In this document: piece after piece, positions 50,378 through 58,011 of the stretch
How the letters are laid out: the number at the start of each line of letters is the position of its first letter
Numbering within the stretch: the stretch's first letter is position 1
NCBI GenBank assembly: GCA_041739465.1
Contig: JBGSNX010000009.1
Coordinates: 1-64,000 of the forward strand
Length of the DNA: 64,000 nucleotides
Reading direction: 5' to 3'
Source: BOKV01 sp041739465
GTDB lineage: Bacteria > Pseudomonadota > Alphaproteobacteria > Rhizobiales > Rhizobiaceae
Position numbers and translations under genes: made by a program
Notes under the pieces: model-generated
Told to the model about the DNA's origin: nothing
The model's input: the letters and a program-made list of their open reading frames with translations, nothing else
Databases searched by the model: none

Positions 50378-50950
50378 ATGAACGCCTCCAAATCCCCATC
50401 CGGTTCCGCCTATTTCATCGTCAAGGAAACCGAAAAGCCGCGCACCCATGTGCTTTCGATCCTTGTCAACAACGAACCGGGTGTCCTGGCGCGGGTGATC
50501 GGCCTGTTTTCCGGGCGCGGCTACAACATCGAGAGCCTGACGGTTTCAGAAACCAGCCATGAAAAGCATCTTTCGCGCATCACGGTGGTTTCCTCGGGCA
50601 CAGCGCATGTTCTTGAACAGATCAAGAAACTGTTGGAACGCGCCATCCCGGTACACCGGGTTACCGACCTCACGCTGATGGCCGAGGAAAAAGGCCACGA
50701 CAAGCCGTTGGAGCGCGAACTGGCCCTTGTAAAAGTGGCCGGCAAGGGCGAAAACCGCATGGAGGCCATGCGGTTGGCCGATGCATTCCGCGCTGAAGTC
50801 ATTGATGCATCAACCGAGCACTTCATCTTTGAAATCCGTGGTCGCGTCTCCAAGATCGAACAGTTCATCGCGATCATGGAACCACTTGGGCTCGTGGAAG
50901 TCTGCCGCACCGGAGTTGCTGCGCTGAACCGCGGCAAGGAAGGCATGTAA
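50378..50950 (+). CDS. ilvN: Acetolactate synthase small (regulatory) subunit
   Basis: Regulatory subunit conferring valine feedback inhibition. 190 residues with an N-terminal ACT domain (HVLSILVNNEPGVLARVIGL and FSGRGYNIESLTVSETSHEK) and a C-terminal ACT-like domain (ELALVKVAGKGENRMEAMRL; FEIRGRVSKIEQFIAIMEPL). The ATG follows AAGAAAG. A TPP-enzyme gene begins 6 nt after its stop, suggesting cotranscription. The symbol ilvH is also used for this subunit. Confidence 0.96.
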   Translation: MNASKSPSGSAYFIVKETEKPRTHVLSILVNNEPGVLARVIGLFSGRGYNIESLTVSETSHEKHLSRITVVSSGTAHVLEQIKKLLERAIPVHRVTDLTLMAEEKGHDKPLERELALVKVAGKGENRMEAMRLADAFRAEVIDASTEHFIFEIRGRVSKIEQFIAIMEPLGLVEVCRTGVAALNRGKEGM

Positions 50951-50956
50951 CTGCCA

Positions 50957-52576
50957 ATGCACAACCATCGCACCTGCGGCGAGGCGATTGTCGCGCTCCT
51001 TGAAGCTTACGGCGTCGATACGGTTTTTGGCATTCCGGGTGTTCACACGCTTGAACTTTACCGAGGGCTGGTCAACAGCCCGATCCGTCACATCCTGCCA
51101 AGACATGAGCAGGGTGCCGGGTTCATGGCCGATGGCTATGCGCGGGCGACCGGCAAGCCTGGGGTCTGTTTCCTTATTACCGGGCCCGGCGTTACCAATG
51201 CTGCAACAGCCATCGCTCAGGCTTATTCGGACTCCGTGCCGATGCTGGTCATCAGTTCGGTAAACCCTGCAGCAACGCTTGGTCGCGGGCTTGGAGAGCT
51301 TCATGAACTGGCTGACCAGCAAAAGCTGATGTCGGCATGTACGGCTTTTTCCGCCACCATCACCCGGCCGGAAGAATTGCCGGCTGTGCTGGCTGCGGCG
51401 TTTGCAATTTTCCAAAGCGGACGTCCAAGGCCGGTGCACATTGAAGTGCCAATTGATGTGTTCGAGAAACGGGTGAGCGAAGAATGGCTTCCGTCAGAAC
51501 CATTGCAGAAGAAGCAGGTAGAACCTGAACTGCTGATAAAGGCTGCCGACTGGCTGTTGAATGCAAAAAATCCGGCGCTCATCATCGGTGGCGGTGCGCG
51601 CGATGCAAGCAGTGCGGTTGGGGAGATTGCAGAGAAGCTGGCTGCCCCGGTGGCAACGAGCGTGGCAGGCATTGGCGTTTTCCCGGCAAGCCATCCACTC
51701 AGCCTTGGGCCGACGCTGATTTGCGCTGCAACGCGCGAGTTGCTCTGTTCAGCGGATGTGGTTCTGGCAGTCGGTACCGAGCTCTCGACCACGGATACAT
51801 GGAGCACGCGGTATGAATTTTCCGGCAGGCTGATCCGTGTGGACATTGATCCGGTGCAGTTCGGCAATGACCAGAAAGCCGACCTGCCATTGCTTGGCGA
51901 TGCAAGGCTGGTGCTTGAAGCGATTGCCACGGCGTTGCCGCAGCGTGCAGCAGCGGCGCGAAGGCTTGCAGTGGAAGCGCAGGTTCGCAATGCGCTGACT
52001 GCTTTTGACGATAGTCTTTCGGCAGGGGACCAGCAGCGCAAGGCGGTGTTTGAAGCAATCGCGGCTGCCGCACCGGACGACACGATTTTCACAGCCGACA
52101 TGACGCAAATTGCCTATACCGCGCACAGCATTTTCCGTTCCGACCAACCGGGCCGGTTTTTCTACCCGCAGGGCTATGGAACACTGGGCTATGGCATGCC
52201 CGCGGCTCTTGGGGTCAAAATCGGTGCGCCGGACCGCACAGTCATTGCACTGGTTGGCGATGGCGGGTTTCTCTACACGCTGCAGGAAATGGCGACTGCA
52301 GTGGAGGATGGCATCGCAATCGTCCTGGTGCTTTGGAACAACAATTCGCTTGAGCAAATCCGCGAGGGCTTTGTTGGTCGCGGCATTTCGCCAATTGCTG
52401 TCAGCCCGAAAAATCCCGATTTCCAGATGATCGCTGAAGGTTTTGGCTGGAAAACAAATTTGGTGACGCAGTTCTCCGCTATTGGCGGGGCCATTGCGGA
52501 CGCGCTGGCAAGTGGCGGTCCGGCGATGGTGGAAATCGATGCCAATGCGCCGGGGATGCAATCGCGGGGCGTGTGA
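50957..52576 (+). CDS. TPP-dependent enzyme of the acetolactate synthase-like family (AruI-like)
   Basis: A 539-residue TPP enzyme paralogous to IlvB. Motifs: GIPGVHTLELYRGLVNSPIR, RHEQGAGFMADGYARATGKP (conserved Glu), ITGPGVTNAATAIAQAYSDS, and C-terminal GDGGFLYTLQEMATAVEDGI with NNNSLEQIREGF. It resembles proteins annotated 5-guanidino-2-oxopentanoate decarboxylase (AruI, arginine transamination pathway) and related decarboxylases; acetolactate synthase activity is less likely because the pocket sequence after NNNS differs from IlvB NNQYMGM. It is 6 nt after ilvN and probably in the same transcript. Its last 12 residues (ANAPGMQSRGV end) differ from the extra 3' copy found at 53136-53210. 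Confidence 0.85.
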   Translation: MHNHRTCGEAIVALLEAYGVDTVFGIPGVHTLELYRGLVNSPIRHILPRHEQGAGFMADGYARATGKPGVCFLITGPGVTNAATAIAQAYSDSVPMLVISSVNPAATLGRGLGELHELADQQKLMSACTAFSATITRPEELPAVLAAAFAIFQSGRPRPVHIEVPIDVFEKRVSEEWLPSEPLQKKQVEPELLIKAADWLLNAKNPALIIGGGARDASSAVGEIAEKLAAPVATSVAGIGVFPASHPLSLGPTLICAATRELLCSADVVLAVGTELSTTDTWSTRYEFSGRLIRVDIDPVQFGNDQKADLPLLGDARLVLEAIATALPQRAAAARRLAVEAQVRNALTAFDDSLSAGDQQRKAVFEAIAAAAPDDTIFTADMTQIAYTAHSIFRSDQPGRFFYPQGYGTLGYGMPAALGVKIGAPDRTVIALVGDGGFLYTLQEMATAVEDGIAIVLVLWNNNSLEQIREGFVGRGISPIAVSPKNPDFQMIAEGFGWKTNLVTQFSAIGGAIADALASGGPAMVEIDANAPGMQSRGV

Positions 52577-52758
52577 ATGCGCCGCCGCCATCCTGTGCCA
52601 ATGGATACGTCTTGGTGAATGATGTCACATACCCAAGGTTGCGGCGGCGAGGATTCGGCACTATGTTCATGGGGCACGCAGAAAGTGCTGCCAAGCGGTC
52701 ATATCGCTCTTTGGTATCTGAACTGCGTGAATTGAGTTGGAAAACGGGGCGGAATACC

Positions 52759-53016
52759 ATGACACGTATCCTTTTGTACAAGACGCAGTTTTTTGGAGCA
52801 ATTTTGGCAGGTTTTCTGGCGTTGACGGCAGTTCCGGGTGAAGGTTTTGCAAAGAATCAGAAGTCGGGCATCTGCGATGTAGGGCTGGTGGTTGTCGACG
52901 GAAAGTGCGTTGAAGCCAAGCCCAAAAACTCGCCGAAGCCAAAGCACCAAAATGGCAGCAATATTCCGCCATTTCATATGCCTTTCAGTCAGGATGGCGA
53001 TGGCTCGCAGATGTAG
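52759..53016 (+). CDS. Small hypothetical exported protein between two copies of the TPP-enzyme 3' end
   Basis: An 85-residue protein of no recognised family. The N-terminus (MTRILLYKTQFFGAILAGFL then ALTAVPGEGFA) is a signal peptide; the mature part has one cysteine pair (CDVGLVVVDGKC) followed by a Lys/Pro/Asn-rich tail. The frame continues 62 codons upstream without protein-like sequence; I chose the ATG at the signal peptide. It lies in the ~560-nt segment between the intact TPP-enzyme stop and a diverged copy of that gene's 3' end. Confidence 0.6.
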   Translation: MTRILLYKTQFFGAILAGFLALTAVPGEGFAKNQKSGICDVGLVVVDGKCVEAKPKNSPKPKHQNGSNIPPFHMPFSQDGDGSQM

Positions 53017-53135
53017 GCTGGCGCCATATCTGACGCATTGAGAAAAATCCCCGCGCGGCTGTTGCAAGTTGCAGCAGACGGGGAAAGTGTACGGCGGAAT
53101 AATGCCCGTGGTTTGGCACCTCGAAAGCTGAGCGA

Positions 53136-53210
53136 GTTCTCCGCCAATTGCGAGCCATCGCAGATGCGCTGGCAAGTGGCGGTCCGGCGATGGTGGAAAT
53201 CCGCCTCTGA
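53136..53210 (+). pseudogene. Remnant of the TPP-enzyme 3' end (diverged second copy)
   Basis: Aligns to 52471-52537 inside the intact TPP-enzyme gene. The last 36 nt are identical (52502-52537 with 53166-53201), the first ~30 nt are diverged with one base missing. After the repeat this copy continues with a distinct short end (Arg-Leu-stop, TGA at 53208-53210), whereas the intact gene continues with 12 other residues. Same orientation as the intact gene. Homology starts abruptly at 53136. Confidence 0.8.
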
Positions 53211-53237
53211 CTGAGACAGTGATCGCGAAAGGTCCGC

Positions 53238-54518
53238 ATGTTCCCGGCTTCAACACAGCAGGCCTTCCTTCGCAGCCTGTTTGATTGCGCTGTGGCGAGC
53301 GCCGACCCGATGCGGATCGTGCCGGGGCAATTGCCTGATCGGCCAACCGGCCGGGTCATCGTGGTTGGCGCGGGCAAGGCATCTGCCCTTATGGCCGAAG
53401 CGGTGGAAAGCGTCTGGGGGCCTTGCAACGGTCTTGTGATCACCCGCTACGGCCATGGCCGGCCCTGCCGCGGCATCGAGATCGTCGAGGCTGGGCATCC
53501 TGTTCCCGATGCAGCGGGCTTTGCGGCAACTTCGCGGATGCTTGAACTGGTCAGCGGCCTTGGCTCTGGTGATCTGGTGCTGGCGCTGATCTCGGGCGGA
53601 GCTTCGGCGCTGCTGGTGCAGCCGGCACTGGGCGTCAGCTTTGAGGAAAAGCAGCAGATCAATGCGGCGCTGGTCGCGTCTGGCGCGCCCATTGGAGAGA
53701 TGAACATCGTGCGCAAGCATCTGAGCCGGGTCAAAGGCGGGCAGCTCGCCCGGGCTGCATGGCCGGCAAGAATTGTCGCGCTGATGATTTCCGACGTGCC
53801 CGGCGATGTACCGGCGCTGATCGGTTCAGGACCGACCGTTGCAGACAATTCCCGTGCAAGCGATGCGCTTGCCATTCTGGAGCGCTGGAACATTTCCGTT
53901 TCCAACAACGTCAAAAACGCCTTGGCGGCGGGAAGCGGGGTCGTTGCGCCCGATGATCCGCGCTGGGCACTGGTTGAAAACAAGGTCATTGCCGCCCCGA
54001 TGCAATCTTTGAGGGCGGCGCAATTGCTGGCCCTGTCGCAGGGGCTGGATGCCCGAATTGTTGGTGACCGTATTGAGGGTGAAGCGCGTCATGTCGGGCA
54101 GGAGATGGCGGCGCAAGCGCTGGAAATCCAGTCGCAAATGCGCGCCGGCGACAAGCCGGTCTTGCTGTTGTCGGGTGGTGAATTGACGGTTACGCGAAAG
54201 GGCGGCGGCTCTGGCGGCCCGAACGCCGAATTTGTTCTGGCGCTCGCAATCGCCCTCAATGGTGCACCTGCAATACATGCGCTCAGCTGTGACACGGACG
54301 GGATCGATGGCGCTGCCGAGATCGCCGGCGCATTGGCAGGTCCGCACACGCTGGAGCAGGCAAAGGCGCTTGGCATGGACCCGGCAGCGTTTCTTAAAAG
54401 CAATGACAGCCACACATTCTTTGTTGCGCTGGGCGCGCAAATTGTCACCGGCCCCACCCACACAAATGTCAATGATTTCCGGGTAATCCTGATCGAAGGG
54501 CCAATGCAGACCGGTTAG
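53238..54518 (+). CDS. Glycerate 2-kinase (MOFRL family, GckA/TtuD-like)
   Basis: A 426-residue kinase phosphorylating glycerate to 2-phosphoglycerate; relatives are often misnamed hydroxypyruvate reductase. N-terminal DUF4147 region with RVIVVGAGKASALMAEAVES, DLVLALISGGASALLVQPAL, NIVRKHLSRVKGGQLARAAW and LMISDVPGDVPALIGSGPTV; C-terminal MOFRL domain with GPNAEFVLALAIALNG and CDTDGIDGAAEIAGA. It starts just after the TPP-enzyme remnant, with AAAGG 5 nt before the ATG, and is followed by an unrelated exporter gene. Confidence 0.92.
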   Translation: MFPASTQQAFLRSLFDCAVASADPMRIVPGQLPDRPTGRVIVVGAGKASALMAEAVESVWGPCNGLVITRYGHGRPCRGIEIVEAGHPVPDAAGFAATSRMLELVSGLGSGDLVLALISGGASALLVQPALGVSFEEKQQINAALVASGAPIGEMNIVRKHLSRVKGGQLARAAWPARIVALMISDVPGDVPALIGSGPTVADNSRASDALAILERWNISVSNNVKNALAAGSGVVAPDDPRWALVENKVIAAPMQSLRAAQLLALSQGLDARIVGDRIEGEARHVGQEMAAQALEIQSQMRAGDKPVLLLSGGELTVTRKGGGSGGPNAEFVLALAIALNGAPAIHALSCDTDGIDGAAEIAGALAGPHTLEQAKALGMDPAAFLKSNDSHTFFVALGAQIVTGPTHTNVNDFRVILIEGPMQTG

Positions 54519-54662
54519 TGCGGATCGAGTGTTCGCAGGAGCCGTTTCGCCAAAAGTTTTGTTGCGCGATATTGCATGGCGTAAAGGCTCAGCAATTCCT
54601 GACTGCAAGTTGACATCTCCCGGCTGAAATGGCAGCAATGCTGACCTATTTGGGAGGGTGTC

Positions 54663-55259
54663 TTGTCAGCTGAAATCCTGTGGGCGCTTGTTGCCTATTC
54701 CTTTGCGACCTCGGTAACACCGGGGCCAAACAATTTGATGCTACTTGCTTCGGGGGTGAATTTCGGATTCCGCAGATCAATTCCCCACATGTTGGGTATT
54801 GGCGGCGGATTTGTCTTTTTGCTTCTTTGCGTGGGTTTCGGACTTGGGCAATTGCTGGAACGCGCGCCTTCATTGCACCTGGTGCTGAAAATTGCCGGTG
54901 CTGCCTATTTGCTCTTCCTCGCCTGGAAAATAGCAACCTCCGGCCCAATCGAGGAAAAGGCGGGTGGAGCCGTGCCGATGACCTTCCTGCAGGCGGCGGC
55001 GTTTCAATGGGTCAATCCGAAAGCGTGGTTCATGGCGATCACCGCGATGTCCGTTTACACCATCCCCGCCAGCTACACATTTTCAGTGCTGCTGATTGCG
55101 CTGGTCTTCGGAGTTGTGAACGTGCCTTCGGTTTCGATCTGGTGCGGCATGGGCACTGCCATGCGACGGTTTTTGTCCAGTCCAAAGACCCTACGCATTT
55201 TCAATGTGACGATGGCGCTGCTGCTGGTCGCATCGCTGTGGCCGATGCTGAAAACCTGA
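54663..55259 (+). CDS. LysE/RhtB family amino acid exporter (TTG start)
   Basis: A 198-residue inner-membrane exporter with about six hydrophobic helices and the family signature VTPGPNNLMLLASGVNFGFR followed by GIGGGFVFLLLCVGFGLG; QWVNPKAWFMAITA in the middle is also typical of LysE translocators. The start is TTG, supported by GGAGGG five nt upstream and by the short normal N-terminus. Substrate unknown (amino acids or derivatives). Confidence 0.9.
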   Translation: MSAEILWALVAYSFATSVTPGPNNLMLLASGVNFGFRRSIPHMLGIGGGFVFLLLCVGFGLGQLLERAPSLHLVLKIAGAAYLLFLAWKIATSGPIEEKAGGAVPMTFLQAAAFQWVNPKAWFMAITAMSVYTIPASYTFSVLLIALVFGVVNVPSVSIWCGMGTAMRRFLSSPKTLRIFNVTMALLLVASLWPMLKT

Positions 55260-55347
55260 GCATCCCGTCACAAATTAACAAACGTGGTTAACCCGGCCTT
55301 AAGGCGTTTGCGCCAACATCTGCCAAACGAAATGGCGGGGGCCGCTG

Positions 55348-55893
55348 ATGCGCCGATTGATGATTGTTACAGCAATGCTGCTTTGCGGGTGTGCCACGCG
55401 CCCATCTGGTGATGTTGCCATGTACAAGGGCGTTTATGCGCCACGCACCGCAGAGATAGCGGCGGACGGAAAATTCACCGTACGCTCATCCGTTTGGAAG
55501 GCTTCCGACAGGGCAATTGCGGTTTCGGCAGCGCGCAGTGAATTGCGCCAACGCGCGGAAAAAGCGGGTTACAGCCTCGTCGAAATTTCCGAAGTCCGCA
55601 CAGCTTCGATTTTCGGCGAACAGGTTCTCATTACCGGCCGTGTGTTCAAGGAAGGCAATGGCTCGGCAAAGGCGGTTCCGCTGGCCATGGTCGATTTTAC
55701 AAGCGAACCTCAAGACGCCAAGGCCGCGCCTGAAAAAGCCAAAGCCAAGCCCAGACCGGTGAAAGCGGCAAAGGCTGCCAAACCCAAATCAGCGCCGAAA
55801 AAGCCGGTTGAAGCGGTACCGACCGACGATCCTTTGGTTATCGAAGCGCCGGAATTCATTTCCGTTGTACCGCAGCCACGGCCGTTTGGCTGA
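55348..55893 (+). CDS. Hypothetical lipoprotein with Lys/Pro/Ala-rich tail
   Basis: A 181-residue protein. The N-terminus MRRLMIVTAMLLCGCATRPS contains a clear lipobox (LCGC) so it should be lipidated. A central domain (~residues 30-115) is compact (AIAVSAARSELRQRAEKAGY; RTASIFGEQVLITGRVF), then a Lys/Ala/Pro-rich linker and a C-terminal FISVVPQPRPFG. I recognise no named family, though rhizobial homologues of this layout may exist. Function unknown. Confidence 0.75.
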   Translation: MRRLMIVTAMLLCGCATRPSGDVAMYKGVYAPRTAEIAADGKFTVRSSVWKASDRAIAVSAARSELRQRAEKAGYSLVEISEVRTASIFGEQVLITGRVFKEGNGSAKAVPLAMVDFTSEPQDAKAAPEKAKAKPRPVKAAKAAKPKSAPKKPVEAVPTDDPLVIEAPEFISVVPQPRPFG

Positions 55894-55934
55894 GGCTGTT
55901 TGAGCCGCCATCAGAATCGTGCCAATGAGGCGCG

Positions 55935-57062
55935 ATGGATTTCTCCCCTCAACAAGACAATGCGCTGCGTGAAGTCAGTCGCTGGCTGAAGGCTGGCGAC
56001 CGGCCGATCTTTCGATTGTTCGGTTATGCGGGCACCGGCAAGACGACATTGGCACGGCATCTTGCCGAAGGCGTTGACGGTGATGTGCTGTTTGCAGCCT
56101 ACACTGGCAAGGCCGCACAGGTTTTGCGCTCTCGCGGGGCCAAGGGTGCCTCGACAATCCATTCGCTGATTTATCGCCCGCGCGGCGAAGAAGTGGTTTC
56201 CGACGAAGAAACCGGCGCACAATCCCTCGCCCCGACTTTCTCCCTCAACCGGCAAAGTGCGGTAGCCAAGGCCAAGCTCATCATAATCGACGAATGTTCG
56301 ATGGTGGATGAGGAACTTGGGCGCGACCTCATGTCCTTTGGCACACCGGTTCTGGTGCTTGGTGATCCGGGACAATTGCCGCCGGTTTCAGGTGGCGGGT
56401 ACTTCACCGAGCAAACGCCCGACATATTGCTTGAGGAAGTGCACCGGCAGGCGCGGGACAATCCGATCATCGATCTGGCGCAAACGGTTCGCGAGGGCCG
56501 GGAAATCATGGTTGGCAATTATGGATCGCAAGCCAAGGTCATCAACAAGGCCGATGTTACCGCTGACCTGGTGCTGTATGCCGATCAGGTGCTGGTGGGA
56601 ACCAATCGTACGCGGCGGCGCTACAATACGAGGCTGCGCGAGCTGAAAGGCTTTGACGGATTGCTTCCTGCATCGGGTGACAAACTGGTTTGCCTGCGCA
56701 ATGACACCGCCAAAGGCCTGCTCAATGGCTCTTTGTGGCAAGTAACCAGCGCACCGCGCACGGTCAAATCGGCAATGAATTTGCTGATCCGTTCAGAAGA
56801 CGAGGGCATTGAACGCGTCTCGGCGAAGGTAAAGGTGCTCAAGCAGGTGTTTGAAGAACCCGACACTGAAATCCCTTGGCAATTGAAGCGACGGCATGAC
56901 GATTTCGATTTTGGCTATGCGCTGACGGTTCACAAGGCGCAGGGATCGCAATGGAACGAGATCGTGCTGTTTGACGAGAGCTTTGCCTTTCGCGAGCACA
57001 GGACGCGTTGGCTTTATACTGCTATCACCCGCGCGGCGGAGCGATTGACCATCGTTCGGTGA
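55935..57062 (+). CDS. RecD-like ATP-dependent helicase/exodeoxyribonuclease (stand-alone)
   Basis: A 375-residue SF1B helicase. Walker A is FGYAGTGKTTLARHLA, motif Ia AAYTGKAAQVLRSRG, Walker B LIIIDECSMVD, motif III LVLGDPGQLPPVSGGG, and the C-terminal UvrD_C_2 motifs are ALTVHKAQGSQWNEIVLFDE and LYTAITRAAERLTIV. The length is about half that of RecD2 and lacks long N-terminal extensions; it matches the compact ATP-dependent RecD-like DNA helicase common in alphaproteobacteria. Role in repair is inferred. pdxJ follows in the same direction. Confidence 0.9.
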   Translation: MDFSPQQDNALREVSRWLKAGDRPIFRLFGYAGTGKTTLARHLAEGVDGDVLFAAYTGKAAQVLRSRGAKGASTIHSLIYRPRGEEVVSDEETGAQSLAPTFSLNRQSAVAKAKLIIIDECSMVDEELGRDLMSFGTPVLVLGDPGQLPPVSGGGYFTEQTPDILLEEVHRQARDNPIIDLAQTVREGREIMVGNYGSQAKVINKADVTADLVLYADQVLVGTNRTRRRYNTRLRELKGFDGLLPASGDKLVCLRNDTAKGLLNGSLWQVTSAPRTVKSAMNLLIRSEDEGIERVSAKVKVLKQVFEEPDTEIPWQLKRRHDDFDFGYALTVHKAQGSQWNEIVLFDESFAFREHRTRWLYTAITRAAERLTIVR

Positions 57063-57149
57063 TTTTCGGTATTGCTGCGCCTGTTTGGCTTAAGCTTGAT
57101 CGTGGTTCCAAATTCATTCATTCCTCTGGCAGCAAAAAGGAATGCCCCA

Positions 57150-57893
57150 ATGCCAGCCAAGCTCTCCGTCAACATCAATGCCATCGCCATGCTGCGCAAC
57201 CGGCGCAATCTGCCGTGGCCAAGCGTTACTGCAATCGGTGCCATTGCCCTTGAAGCAGGTGCAAACGGCCTCACGGTCCATCCACGGCCCGATCAGCGGC
57301 ACATCCGCTTTACCGATGTGCCTGCGATCCGTTCGCTGATCGATGATCGTTTTGCAGGCTGTGAATTCAATATCGAAGGGTATCCCGAAGAGCCTTTTCT
57401 GGCACTTTGCATAGCCAATGAACCCGAGCAGGTAACGCTGGTTCCCGATGATCCCACACAGCCAACCTCCGACCATGGATGGGATTTTCTTGCCAACAAG
57501 GCCTTTCTGACCGACGTGGTTTCGCGGCTGCGCGACAAGGGAATTCGTGTTTCGCTGTTTTGCGATCCGGATGCCAGTGAAGCGCAACTCGACGCGGCGC
57601 GGGACAGCGGGGCGCAGCGCATCGAGCTTTACACCGGGCCATACGGGGCGTGCCATGACAACCCGCAAGAAGCAAAGCGCCAGCTGCAACTCCTTGAAAA
57701 GACAGCAATACATGCCCGCGAGCGTGGCTTGTCGATCAATGCCGGGCATGATTTGACTGTTGCTAACCTGCCTGCGCTGGCCTTGGCCATTCCAAATCTG
57801 GCAGAAGTTTCGATTGGTCACGCATTGACTGCCGATGCGCTGGTTCATGGCATGGCAGCAACGGTGAAGCGGTTTAAAGCCGCGCTGGTTTGA
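57150..57893 (+). CDS. pdxJ: Pyridoxine 5'-phosphate synthase PdxJ
   Basis: Final ring-closing enzyme of deoxyxylulose-dependent vitamin B6 synthesis. 247 residues with MPAKLSVNINAIAMLRNRRN, EAGANGLTVHPRPDQRHIRF (substrate-binding His and Arg), FNIEGYP, VSLFCDPD, RIELYTGPYG and GLSINAGHDLTVANLP. Most PdxJ proteins read GVNIDHVAT; here this is VNINAIAML, as in the rhizobial variant. The ATG after AAAAAGGAA is chosen; 26 open codons upstream are not protein-like. Confidence 0.95.
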   Translation: MPAKLSVNINAIAMLRNRRNLPWPSVTAIGAIALEAGANGLTVHPRPDQRHIRFTDVPAIRSLIDDRFAGCEFNIEGYPEEPFLALCIANEPEQVTLVPDDPTQPTSDHGWDFLANKAFLTDVVSRLRDKGIRVSLFCDPDASEAQLDAARDSGAQRIELYTGPYGACHDNPQEAKRQLQLLEKTAIHARERGLSINAGHDLTVANLPALALAIPNLAEVSIGHALTADALVHGMAATVKRFKAALV

Positions 57894-58011
57894 TGACCCG
57901 AAAAGCATCCGGCGGTCGGTTCATTGTCACAATGCACAGCCTGCACAGGGGTCGGCTTGATTTTGCAGTGCAGCAAGCGTATTACCCCGCCGCCTGACAG
58001 GAGCATTTCCC

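Noticed and set aside
52577..53135. Insertion sequence or transposon between the TPP gene and its 3' copy
   Set aside because: No transposase and no terminal inverted repeats could be seen; only the gene-derived direct repeat.
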